From JACJYC01 sp964558465 (GTDB taxonomy: Bacteria > Bacteroidota > Bacteroidia > Chitinophagales > Saprospiraceae): a stretch of DNA of 32,528 bases. A program made the position numbers and the translations under genes. The stretch's first letter is position 1. Every line of letters starts with the position of its first letter. Below the pieces are notes generated by a model. It saw only the letters and a program-made list of their open reading frames with translations. It was not told where the DNA came from and made no database searches. Positions 25,327 through 32,528 of the stretch are shown in pieces. The stretch lies in the NCBI GenBank assembly GCA_964558465.1, contig CAZLEF010000083.1:1-32528 (forward strand), given 5' to 3'.

Positions 25327-26340
25327 TTATTCGTAAATCAGCAGAGCATGACCGTCGGGGTCGCGGGCCAGAAAAGCCCTGGTTGAGGGCAAAAACGGAT
25401 GTCTGAAACCGACAATGCCGGATGAAATGACCGAACAACCGTGCTGTTGAAACAATTTGTAAGCGGTTTCGATATCGGGTATCCTGATACTGGTATGCCA
25501 ATGCCAAAGATCGGTTGGCCGGCTGTCCTCCGGATAAGGTCTTCCGCCGGGCGGGCTGAGGTATTCCAGAAATTCCACGCCGAATCCTTTCCGGGCTTTT
25601 AATCCCGTGATCAGGAGGCGCGCGCCAAAAACCTGGTTCAGGCGTTCCTGTTCCGTTCCATAATTTTCGCTGTTGCCGGCGACAATCAGGCCGGCCAGAT
25701 CCTGGTAAAAATCCAGGCTGGCGTCCGTATCGTCGATACCGATGGCGGTATGGTCGATGCCCAGGAACAATTTCCCGGTTGGGGCCTGCCATTTGGGATT
25801 GCCTTTGCCTTGCGGGTAGTGGATAATCTCCAGGTTATGCCCATCCGGATCGCGGAAATAAAAGGCAGAGATGCCCGCTGCGGCCGGCAGGTAATCCGGT
25901 AACGTTTGCGGCCCCGTCGATACGTGTTCTGCTTTATGCTGCCGGAGCAGCCGGTAAGCCGCCTCCATATCGCCGACTACGATGGCAATATGCTGAAACC
26001 AACGGTCGTTGCTGCGCGAATCGGCGGGTATCGGGCGTTCTTCCGACCCGGTTTGAAATTCCTGTAATTCGATGAATTCTTCACCCAGCCGGAGCCGGGC
26101 AGCTTTCATCTTCAACCCGGGGTCGGCAATGCCGGTCAGTTGCCGGAGGGTTTCGCCTGTAAACTCGTATTCGGCGGTTTTTTCAAATGTCAGCACATCG
26201 TGGTAAAAGCGCACCGCCCGGTCGAGGTCGGAAACGGTAATCGTCACCTGCGCCACTTCCAGCGCGGTCTGCGCCCAGAACATCAGGCAGGGTAGGCAAA
26301 AGATGGCGGTCGTTAGATAGCGTTTTTTTAATGGTTTCAT
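25327..26340 (-). CDS. Exported protein with two VOC (glyoxalase-like) domains
   Basis: A 337-residue protein with a signal peptide (MKPLKKRYLTTAIFCLPCLM, ending FWAQ). Two VOC modules follow: about 28-178 (VAQVTITVSDLDRAVRFYHD to FRDPDGHNLEII) and about 195-337 (GIDHTAIGIDDTDASLDFYQD to ARDPDGHALLIYE). VOC pairs often form one metal site for isomerase, dioxygenase or resistance activities; no specific reaction can be assigned. The ATG at 26340 is chosen because an in-frame upstream ATG (26421) lies within the tandem repeat and would encode repeat-derived residues. Followed closely by the YHS lipoprotein gene. Confidence 0.87.
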   Translation of the reverse strand: MKPLKKRYLTTAIFCLPCLMFWAQTALEVAQVTITVSDLDRAVRFYHDVLTFEKTAEYEFTGETLRQLTGIADPGLKMKAARLRLGEEFIELQEFQTGSEERPIPADSRSNDRWFQHIAIVVGDMEAAYRLLRQHKAEHVSTGPQTLPDYLPAAAGISAFYFRDPDGHNLEIIHYPQGKGNPKWQAPTGKLFLGIDHTAIGIDDTDASLDFYQDLAGLIVAGNSENYGTEQERLNQVFGARLLITGLKARKGFGVEFLEYLSPPGGRPYPEDSRPTDLWHWHTSIRIPDIETAYKLFQQHGCSVISSGIVGFRHPFLPSTRAFLARDPDGHALLIYE

Positions 26341-26349
26341 GGTATGGAG

Positions 26350-26453
26350 GTTGATTCCACGCCTTTGGCGTGGCAAGTCGTTGATTCGTTGATTCGTTGA
26401 TTCGTTGATGCGAGGGTTCAAATCAACGAATCAACAGATCAACACATCAACAT
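26350..26453. repeat. GTTGATTC array with embedded CCACGCC hairpin and fold-back arm
   Basis: The hairpin CCACGCCTTTGGCGTGG (26357-26373) is followed by three GTTGATTC units and GTTGATGC (26380-26411), a short loop, and reverse-complement units. A perfect 14-bp stem forms between 26396-26409 and 26422-26435. The repeat fills the spacer between the VOC gene start (26340) and the DUF1622 stop (26457). Confidence 0.93.
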
Positions 26454-26456
26454 TTC

Positions 26457-26786
26457 CTAAGCGATTTCTTTGGCCAGAAAATACCCGATTGCCGTTCTCA
26501 GCAATCCGATGACGGCAAGGCTGATCAATTCGCCCGGATCCGGCCGCAGCATGGTGGATAAAATGTCGGAAACGATGTAAAAATCGAGTCCCAACAGGAT
26601 ATACCCTCCCACTTCGGGTCGAAGGGCTGCAAGGTTTTCGACCTCTGAAGGGGCGCGCATTCGTTGCCATTCGCGGCCGATAAACCGGAAAACGCCTTTG
26701 CAAAAACCGATGAGTAAAATGACTGCGCTTACCGTTTCCACGATCCCGATAATATTTTCCAGTGCGGCGGTTTTAATGTCCGTCAT
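26457..26786 (-). CDS. DUF1622 family membrane protein
   Basis: A 109-residue protein with about three membrane helices (15-31, 60-76, 86-104). The conserved look of DUF1622 is clear: RPEVGGYILLGLDFYIVSDIL, and ELISLAVIGLLRTAIGYFL. Function is unknown. Its first 14 bases overlap the end of the GMC oxidoreductase gene, so the two are translated from one message. Confidence 0.87.
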   Translation of the reverse strand: MTDIKTAALENIIGIVETVSAVILLIGFCKGVFRFIGREWQRMRAPSEVENLAALRPEVGGYILLGLDFYIVSDILSTMLRPDPGELISLAVIGLLRTAIGYFLAKEIA

Positions 26787-28329
26787 TTCCGTTCAGGTTT
26801 TGTTTTTCGAGTAAATGGTCGCCGACCCGCAGTGCGTTTGCCATAGCCGTAAGGGAAGGGTTCACCGCCCCCGAAGACGGAAAAAAACTGGTATCGACGA
26901 CGTACAGGTTGTCCAGGTCGTGCGCCTTGCAGTTGACGTCCAGGACGGATTGGTCCGGATCGACGCCGAACCTGCAGGTACCCGACTGGTGGGATACCCC
27001 GCCGGGGCCCAGTTTGAACCCGAAGTATTCTGTGGTGCCGCCTACCCCTTCCGTTTCCGCCACCTGGTCCATCATATCCACCAGTTTCCGGCGCAACCGG
27101 TTGTAGGCGTCCAGGTTATTGGGGTGATAAACCAGTTGGATGCCGCCGTTTGCGTCCGCCACCACCCGGTTTTCGGGATGGGGTAAATCTTCAGCTGTGA
27201 TAAAAAAGTCGATGATATGACGTGCGTAGTAATCGAGAGAATGCCCGTTGGAAAGGTGTTCCTCTCCCAGGGAATCCGCCAGGGTCAGGGGGTCGGCCTT
27301 ACCCATCAACTGGATACTGCCTAAAGGGTAGGGGGAATCGGAAGCCCCGTAATAAAAATCGGTCAGCAGGAAGGATTTCTGGAACTCCGACGGATTTTCC
27401 TTCCCGGAATAGGCCAGCACGATGCCGTTGTTGTGGATCATCAGGTTGCGTCCCACCTGGCCGGAACGGTTGGCCAGTCCATTGGGGTGTTTCGGACCCT
27501 GCGACCGGAGCAGCAGCGCCGCCGAATTGATGGCCCCGCAGGCGACAATGATGGTTTTTCCGCGGAAGGTTTCCACCTGGCCGTTGTGATCAACGACTAC
27601 TTCCGTCGCAACGCGCCCCGTTTCATCGGTGTTGATCCGGAGCGCTTTCCGGTTGGTCAGCAGGGTGACGTTGGCGTAGGTCAGGGCCTTTGTTATGCCC
27701 ACGGTATGGGCGTCCGCCTTCACACCGGTAGGATCCGGATAACCGTCGAAGAGGGTCAGCCGGACCTTGTCGCCGGCCATCCGGTCTTCCGGCAGCCGTA
27801 TGCTCAGGGGAATGGGCGCCGGGTGGTATCCCAGGTTTTTCACCGCCTGGTTGACTTCCTTCATGCGGGGTTCAAATTCCAGGGCAGGGTAGGGGTAGGG
27901 TTTCGAAGCCGGCGGCTCGGTGGGGTCGGCGCCCCTTTGCCCGTGGGTGCTGTACAGGTACTCCGCTTCGGTATAATACGGCTCGAAATCGGCGTATTTG
28001 AGCGGCCATTCGGGCGAAATACCGTCGAAGTGTTCGACCGCGTCAAAATCCCGTTCCCTCATTCGCAGGAGGGCCCCGCCGTACATTTTGGTATTGCCGC
28101 CCACCCAGTAATGCTGGTAAGGAGAAATGGGGTTGTTGTCCTTGTCCCGCCAGGTTTCTGCGGTTTTGTACCGGCCTTCAGCCACAGCCAGGGGGTCCCA
28201 GTTCTGAACCTCCCTCGGCAGGAAGTCGCCGCGCTCCAGGATCAGGATATTGCTTCCGCCAGGCGCGAGCCGCCGGGCAAGGGTTCCCCCGCCGGCGCCG
28301 GTGCCGATGATGATGAAATCGTAATTCAT
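26773..28329 (-). CDS. GMC family FAD-dependent oxidoreductase
   Basis: A 518-residue flavoenzyme. The N-terminal FAD-binding segment is NYDFIIIGTGAGGGTLARRL (GxGxxG-type), followed by ERGDFLP and the WVGGNTKMYGGALLRMRERD region. The C-terminal GMC domain has GGVSHQSGTCRFG, DNLYVVDTSFFPSSG and NPSLTAMANALRVGDHLL, close to the membrane-associated glucose/gluconate/sorbitol dehydrogenase branch. It oxidises an alcohol or sugar; the acceptor is unknown. No signal peptide is visible. The ATG at 28329 is chosen because the preceding in-frame codons have no family similarity and a weak TAnnTTTG-like box (CAAAGGTT, 28361-28368, minus strand) lies upstream. DUF1622 overlaps its 3' end. Confidence 0.9.
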   Translation of the reverse strand: MNYDFIIIGTGAGGGTLARRLAPGGSNILILERGDFLPREVQNWDPLAVAEGRYKTAETWRDKDNNPISPYQHYWVGGNTKMYGGALLRMRERDFDAVEHFDGISPEWPLKYADFEPYYTEAEYLYSTHGQRGADPTEPPASKPYPYPALEFEPRMKEVNQAVKNLGYHPAPIPLSIRLPEDRMAGDKVRLTLFDGYPDPTGVKADAHTVGITKALTYANVTLLTNRKALRINTDETGRVATEVVVDHNGQVETFRGKTIIVACGAINSAALLLRSQGPKHPNGLANRSGQVGRNLMIHNNGIVLAYSGKENPSEFQKSFLLTDFYYGASDSPYPLGSIQLMGKADPLTLADSLGEEHLSNGHSLDYYARHIIDFFITAEDLPHPENRVVADANGGIQLVYHPNNLDAYNRLRRKLVDMMDQVAETEGVGGTTEYFGFKLGPGGVSHQSGTCRFGVDPDQSVLDVNCKAHDLDNLYVVDTSFFPSSGAVNPSLTAMANALRVGDHLLEKQNLNGNDGH

Positions 28330-28360
28330 TTTTTTTTTGGTTGATAACTTCTGTCTACTA

Positions 28361-28494
28361 CAAAGGTTCATGGAACTCCCATGGAGAGTCCTATGGACCG
28401 TCCACCATCTACCGTAGGCCGTCTCCTTCGACTCCGCTCAGGAGCCTACCCGTCCACCGTCCGCCGTGGGCCGTTTACCGTTCAACAATCAATT
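28361..28494. repeat. CCGT-CTACC dispersed repeat, copy 2
   Basis: It begins CAAAGGTTCATGGAACTCC, has ATGGAGAGTCCTAT, then GTCCACCATCTACCGT, CCTTCGACTCCGCTCAGGAG and CCGTGGGCCGTTTACCG. The same blocks recur at 30317-30480 in partly shuffled order, and some at 11629. The TAA stop of the subtilase gene (minus strand, 28475-28477) lies inside the CCGTTTACCG word. Confidence 0.88.
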
Positions 28495-30076
28495 GACTGT
28501 TAAATCCGCCAAACCCGTCCGGTTCCCGGAAGAGGTTGGTTGGGTCGGGTATCCATTGGGTATCGTTAATGACAAACTTGTAGCGGTAACGACCGGGGGG
28601 GAGCAAACGGAACTGTCCGCTCCACCTGCCTTCTCCTTTTTCTTCGAGTTGCAAACGATTGGTTCCCCACCGGGAAAAATCGCCTGCGACCCCTACTTTT
28701 TTTGCCGCTTCCTGCGCCAATCTCCATTCAACGGTCTGATTTTTATAATCGACCAGCGGGGTGAAATCGGCGGGTAATCCGAGGTGCGATTTTTCGGCGG
28801 CATAAACGGCGCTCAAGGGGTGCACCACCCCGTAACCCTGGCGCTCCACCGGTTCATTTTCCAGTTTTCGGGCGGTGTTCAGCAGGATCTCGCGCACACC
28901 GGCGGGTGTCAAACCCGGGTTGGCTTCCAGCATCTGGGCGATGACCCCGCTGACGATTGGCGCTGCAAAAGAGGTGCCGTCCGCATGTTGGTAATGGGGG
29001 CTGATGAGTTTCCGGTTTTCGATTTCGCGGTTGATGGTTTGCCGGATAACGGCAGGGGTTTCATCCGCCAGGCGTTTGCCGAGGCCCGTTTGATCGAGCA
29101 GGTTCGCCAGTTTGGCTTTCAGGTAGCGGTCGTCGTCGGTTTGCGCAAGGTCCAGCAGGACCGCCGCCTGGCGATATTCGGGGGTTTCCGGCAAAATGGG
29201 CGCCGGTATCCAGATCGCCGGGGCGATCAGTTCGGGTTTGTGCAGGCCGTCCACCGTTTGGCCGAAGTTGGAATGGTAGAGGCTGTAAACCAGGGGGTGC
29301 AGGGTGTTCCGGTCGTCGAGCCCGCCCACCGTGATGGCGTGGGGGCTGTTGGCCGGGGCTTTGAGTTCGCCGCCCGCCTGGTTGCCGGCTGCGGCTACTA
29401 CAACGATTCCGGCTTCGACCGCCTGCCGGATGGCCTGATCGACCTCATTTTCCCGGTAGGAGGTCGACCAATCGTCGGAAACCGACAAATTGAGGATGCG
29501 GATGCCGTATTTTTTCCGGTTTTCCACCGCCCACCGTACGGCCCGGGCGATGGCGGGGCCGGAAATGGCCCCTTGCGCATCGCTTACTTTGAGGAGTACC
29601 AGTCGGGCGTCGGGGGCTAATCCTTTGTATTTGCCTCCGGAGAGAAACCCGTTGCCGGCGCAGACCACCGAGGTCATCGTGCCGTGCCAACTGTTGTTTT
29701 GGTTTTTCAGGGAGTTTTCATTTGGTTTTTCAGGGTCGACTACCGCCAATATGCGATTCTGGGGTTGGGTCAGGTCGGGGTGGGGATAAAACCCGCTGTC
29801 GATCATGCAGATGGTTACGCCTTTTCCCGTATAACCGGGATGGGCCGTCAAACGAACCGGGATCGGCAGGATCTGGTAACCCCGGAACTCCCCGAAGGTT
29901 TTCCACTGGCCTGCCAAACCGATCTGGGCCTGGTCCAGGCACCGGCTGCAAACCCCTTGGTCGGGCTTCCATCCGGGTATTTCGGCTTCAAGAGCCTCCA
30001 GCGCGGGTTGATCGTACCCGGCGTCGAACCGGTGGATCAGGTGGTTATGGTTTTGATGGCAGACCGGGCATATCAT
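28475..30076 (-). CDS. Subtilisin-like serine peptidase (S8) with N-terminal CxxC pairs and C-terminal CBM48-like domain
   Basis: A 533-residue protein. Residues 1-50 contain CPVC (3-6) and CSRC (43-46), a probable zinc-binding segment. Residues 80-425 form a subtilase with Asp93 (MIDSG), His131 (SWHGT), oxyanion Asn232 (AAAGN) and Ser369 (DGTSFAAP), so it should be active. A stretch of about 65 residues between KPELIAPA and the catalytic serine is longer than usual. Residues 445-533 match an AMPK-beta/CBM48 glycogen-binding fold: VGVAGDFSRWGTNRL, RYRYKFVINDTQWIPDP and GGFNSQLIV. There is no signal peptide, so it probably works in the cytoplasm. Its target is unknown; the glycan-binding module suggests recruitment to glycogen or glycan-bound proteins. 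The stop codon lies in a dispersed repeat. Confidence 0.9.
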   Translation of the reverse strand: MICPVCHQNHNHLIHRFDAGYDQPALEALEAEIPGWKPDQGVCSRCLDQAQIGLAGQWKTFGEFRGYQILPIPVRLTAHPGYTGKGVTICMIDSGFYPHPDLTQPQNRILAVVDPEKPNENSLKNQNNSWHGTMTSVVCAGNGFLSGGKYKGLAPDARLVLLKVSDAQGAISGPAIARAVRWAVENRKKYGIRILNLSVSDDWSTSYRENEVDQAIRQAVEAGIVVVAAAGNQAGGELKAPANSPHAITVGGLDDRNTLHPLVYSLYHSNFGQTVDGLHKPELIAPAIWIPAPILPETPEYRQAAVLLDLAQTDDDRYLKAKLANLLDQTGLGKRLADETPAVIRQTINREIENRKLISPHYQHADGTSFAAPIVSGVIAQMLEANPGLTPAGVREILLNTARKLENEPVERQGYGVVHPLSAVYAAEKSHLGLPADFTPLVDYKNQTVEWRLAQEAAKKVGVAGDFSRWGTNRLQLEEKGEGRWSGQFRLLPPGRYRYKFVINDTQWIPDPTNLFREPDGFGGFNSQLIVER

Positions 30077-30136
30077 ACGGTGTTCCGTTTTTTTGCTTGA
30101 TGATGCAAAGATGCGGGTCGGAAGAAGGGGGAAGTT

Positions 30137-30150
30137 GTTACCTGGGTAAC
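30137..30150. promoter_or_regulatory. Inverted repeat GTTACC-TG-GGTAAC
   Basis: Six-base arms around two bases, about 60 nt upstream of the subtilase ATG. A partial promoter element (CATCTTTG on the minus strand, 30113-30106) lies between. It may be an operator for the subtilase gene. Confidence 0.3.
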
Positions 30151-30316
30151 ACGGGATGAAATTTTTTGGAGAAATCGGAAAAAACGGTTGGGATGGCGAC
30201 GGAATTTATTTTAAATAGTTCATTTTCAGGTTATTATAATTTTTATGCGGCTACCCAAACATCGTTTTTAATGAAACCTGTACTTCGCGCAAGGCGGATA
30301 AATTCACCGTCTATTC
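30151..30316. other. Gene-free AT-rich spacer
   Basis: No credible gene. The short plus-strand frame here has no protein-like character. The sequence is AT-rich (TTTATTTTAAATAG, TTATTATAATTTTTATG) and may carry promoter sequence. Confidence 0.4.
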
Positions 30317-30480
30317 CAAAGGTTCATGGAACTCCTATGGAGAGTCCTATTGACCATCCACCGTAAGCCAACTACGCTAAAGCTTCGTCGGCCGTGGGCC
30401 GTCTACCGTCCACCGTCTCCTTCGACTCCGCTCAGGAGCCTGGCCGTCTACCATCCACCGTTCACCGTCTACCGTCCACC
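30317..30480. repeat. CCGT-CTACC dispersed repeat, copy 3
   Basis: It opens with the same CAAAGGTTCATGGAACTCC and ATGGAGAGTCCTAT words as copy 2, then CCGTGGGCCGTCTACCGTCC, CCTTCGACTCCGCTCAGGAG and several CCGTCTACC/CCGTCCACC words. The TAG stop of the LRR gene (minus strand, 30469-30471) is formed by a GTCTACCGTCC word of this repeat. Confidence 0.88.
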
Positions 30481-32528
30481 AAACAACCTCCGCACCTTCT
30501 CAAAATCCGCATGCTGCACACCGGCCTCTTCCAGATCCCGGATATCCTTTAAAAAGCTTTCATCCGCCAGAGTGCTCCTTCCGGGAAAAGATTTCCCTTT
30601 CCATTTCAGATAAACCTTTTCCGCTTCCGGCCATTGGTTGCCGAGCAGGTAACCGAGGGCCAGGTTGGTTTCGACCCCTTGCGCATCGGGATTCAATTCC
30701 AAGGCCTTTTGCGCCGCCTGGATGGCGACCTCCGGCTTGCCGACAAAACAGGCGTAAAAACTGAGGTTGTACCAGGTATTGAAATTGACGGAATCCCTTT
30801 CCGCCAGTTTTTGTTGCGCGGCAAAGGCCGCCGGGTATTGTTTGCCAGCAAACAAATTCTGCGCTGAGGGAGGTTCCCAAATAATTGTACACCATGGCAT
30901 ATCGGCGCGAAGTTGCTCAATATAGTCTTCTGAAAATGGATTTTGGCTTAGATCCAGGTTTTTTAAAGCTTTCATTTGCCGGATTTGCCCGGGAAGTTGT
31001 GTCAATCGGTTTCCAGAAAGGTAAATCGACTGTAGGTTCGTCAATTGTCCGATTTGAGGCGGTAATTCGGTCAATTGATTGTCAGAAAGGTCTATCGACT
31101 GCAAGTTAGTCAATTGCCCAATTTGAGGGGGCAGTTTTTTTTGTTTACTAATTTTGACCAGTAACGTATTTGGCAAATTATTTTTAGCATTTTCATCCGT
31201 AGAAATTAGAACAGGTTTTTGGATTTGACTCAAACGAGGCAGGATAGTGCCAAGTTCAAGGCTGTCATTGCCGGAGAGGTCCAAAAATGTTAAATTTTTC
31301 AATTGCCCGATTTGTGGCGGCAGTTGGGTCAATTGGTTTTCAGAAAGGTCAAGCTCCTGGAGGTTGGTCAATTGGCCGATTGGGGGCGGTGGTTCGGTCA
31401 ATTGGTTGCCAGAAAGGTCAATCGACTGCAGGTTAGTCAATTGGCCGATTTGGGGCGGTAATTCGGTCAATTGGTTTTCAGCAAGATCAATCGACTGCAG
31501 GTTAGTCAATTGGCCGATTTGGAGCGGTAGTTTGGTCAATTGGTTTTCAGCAAGATCAATCGAATGCAGGTTAGTCAATTGGCCGATTTGGGGCGGTAGT
31601 TTGGTCAATTGGTTTCCAGAAAGGTCAATCGACTGCAGGTTAGTCAATTGGCCGATTTGGGGCGGTATTTCCGACAATTGGTTGTTTCTGAGGTAAATCG
31701 ACTGCAGGTTAGTCAATTGGCCGATTTGGGGCGGTAGTTCGGTCAATTCATTGCTTGAAAGGTAAATCGACTGCAGGGTTGTCAATTGGCCGATTTGGGG
31801 CGGTAATTCGGTCAATTGGTTTTCAGCAAGGTCAATCGACTGCAGGTTCGTCAATTGCCCGATTTGGGACGGTAATTCGGTCAATTGGTTGCCATAAAGG
31901 TAAATCGACTGCAGGTTCGTCAATTGGCCGATTTGGGGCGGTAGTTCGGTCAATTCATTGCTTGAAAGGTCAATCGACTGCAGGTTCGTCAATTGGCCGA
32001 TTTGGGGCGGTATTTCCGACAATTGGTTGTTTCTGAGGTAAATCGAATGCAGGTTAGTCAATTGGCCGATTTGAGGAGGCAGTTTTTTTTGTTTACTAAT
32101 TTTGACCAGTAACGTATTTGGCAAATTATTTTTAGCAAATTCATTGGTAGAAATTAGAACAGGTTTTTGGATTTGACTCAAACCGGGCAGGAATGCGCCA
32201 AGTTCAAGGCTGTCATAGCCGAAGAGGTCTAAAATTGTTAAATTTTTCAATTGGCCGATTTGTGGAGGTAGTTTGGTCAATTGGTTGCCAGAAAGGTCAA
32301 TCGACTGCAGGTTAGTCAATTGGCCGATTTGGGGCGGTAATTCGGTCAATTGGTTTTCAGCAAGGTCAATCGACTGCAGGTTCGTCAATTGGCCGATTTG
32401 GGACGGTAATTCGGTCAATTGGTTGCCAGAAAGGTCAATCGACTGCAGGTTCGTCAATTGGACGATTTGGGGTGGTAATTCGGTCAATTGGTTGCCAGAA
32501 AGGTCAATCGACTGCAGGTTCGTCAATT
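30469..32528 (-). CDS. Leucine-rich-repeat protein with TPR-like C-terminus, 5' end missing
   Basis: The C-terminal 685 or more residues of a larger protein; the frame stays open to the window edge, and the first in-frame codon at 32526 is a TTG that encodes a repeat leucine, not a start. About 20 repeats of 23 residues follow the pattern LTNLQSIDLSGNQLTELPPQ. Two of them (residues 93-155 and 409-471 of the visible part) contain an extra 40-residue insert ending LLVKISKQKKLPPQIGQ. After the last repeat comes a 125-residue tail with TPR-like helices (AIQAAQKALELNP, LALGYLLGNQWPEAEKVYLK). LRRs usually bind proteins; location is unknown because the N-terminus is absent. Confidence 0.9.
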   Translation of the reverse strand, partial: LTNLQSIDLSGNQLTELPPQIVQLTNLQSIDLSGNQLTELPSQIGQLTNLQSIDLAENQLTELPPQIGQLTNLQSIDLSGNQLTKLPPQIGQLKNLTILDLFGYDSLELGAFLPGLSQIQKPVLISTNEFAKNNLPNTLLVKISKQKKLPPQIGQLTNLHSIYLRNNQLSEIPPQIGQLTNLQSIDLSSNELTELPPQIGQLTNLQSIYLYGNQLTELPSQIGQLTNLQSIDLAENQLTELPPQIGQLTTLQSIYLSSNELTELPPQIGQLTNLQSIYLRNNQLSEIPPQIGQLTNLQSIDLSGNQLTKLPPQIGQLTNLHSIDLAENQLTKLPLQIGQLTNLQSIDLAENQLTELPPQIGQLTNLQSIDLSGNQLTEPPPPIGQLTNLQELDLSENQLTQLPPQIGQLKNLTFLDLSGNDSLELGTILPRLSQIQKPVLISTDENAKNNLPNTLLVKISKQKKLPPQIGQLTNLQSIDLSDNQLTELPPQIGQLTNLQSIYLSGNRLTQLPGQIRQMKALKNLDLSQNPFSEDYIEQLRADMPWCTIIWEPPSAQNLFAGKQYPAAFAAQQKLAERDSVNFNTWYNLSFYACFVGKPEVAIQAAQKALELNPDAQGVETNLALGYLLGNQWPEAEKVYLKWKGKSFPGRSTLADESFLKDIRDLEEAGVQHADFEKVRRLFGGR
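30960..32528. repeat. Coding tandem repeat, 69-bp unit, with 948-bp higher-order period
   Basis: The LRR units are nearly identical at DNA level, nearly all with the word AATCGACTGCAGGTT. Two 189-bp inserted units (31114-31302 and 32062-32250) are almost the same and 948 bp apart, so a block of 11 short units plus one long unit appears to have been copied as a whole. Confidence 0.9.

Noticed and set aside
26341..26421. N-terminal extension of the double-VOC protein
   Set aside because: The added residues (NESTNQRIN type) are translated tandem repeat, and the ATG at 26340 gives a proper signal peptide.
27433..28344. Plus-strand reading frame of 303 codons
   Set aside because: Antisense shadow of the GMC oxidoreductase gene.
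32524..32526. Start codon for the LRR gene at 32526
   Set aside because: The codon is TTG in the middle of a repeat unit; the frame continues open to the window edge, so the gene is truncated by the window.

Overview
The window looks like a chromosomal segment of a Bacteroidota bacterium, most likely in or near the Saprospiria (Lewinella/Haliscomenobacter-like). The basis is a C-terminal type IX secretion (T9SS) sorting domain on the esterase, a GWxTD-type exported protein, lipoproteins with Bacteroidota-style lipoboxes, several promoter matches to the Bacteroidota TTG-N18-21-TAnnTTTG consensus, and almost no Shine-Dalgarno signals. The genus assignment is inference. No rRNA, tRNA, CRISPR array, transposase or prophage gene was recognised.

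Layout. (1) Positions 1-5807 are mostly plus-strand: a GNAT acetyltransferase, a secreted protein of unknown function, a small lipoprotein, a GWxTD-domain protein, a Gfo/Idh/MocA oxidoreductase and a hypothetical protein. (2) Positions 5896-8728, minus strand: a secreted CBM-esterase with a T9SS tail, then adenylosuccinate lyase (purB). (3) Positions 8895-11391: a Ser/Thr kinase with TPR repeats, convergent with a protein joining an N-terminal helical domain that resembles effector-associated domain 11 (EAD11) to an FHA domain. (4) Positions 11673-30076 are entirely minus-strand. This block holds a ferric-reductase-like/Rieske membrane module with conserved unknown partners; an SDR; an aquaporin with a glycogen-debranching-type enzyme and a GH63/MGH1-like glucosidase; an SDR, an SMP-30/gluconolactonase and a GlcG/HbpS-like protein; a double-YHS lipoprotein and a double-VOC protein; a GMC oxidoreductase with a DUF1622 membrane protein; and an intracellular-type subtilase with an N-terminal CxxC/CxxC segment and a C-terminal CBM48-like domain. 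(5) Positions 30469-32528 hold the 3' part of a large leucine-rich-repeat gene whose start lies beyond the window.

Functionally, the minus block suggests use of alpha-glucans or glucosides followed by sugar oxidation (glucosidase, debranching enzyme, dehydrogenases, lactonase), with an aquaporin in the same operon as the glycosidases. This pathway reading is inference from context.

The most unusual non-coding feature is the intergenic DNA. Many spacers between co-directional genes consist almost wholly of short tandem repeats (8-9 nt units), several folding back on a reverse-complement copy. Three of them carry the same CCACGCC/GGCGTGG hairpin. A second dispersed repeat family lies at the 3' ends of three genes and supplies or abuts their stop codons.
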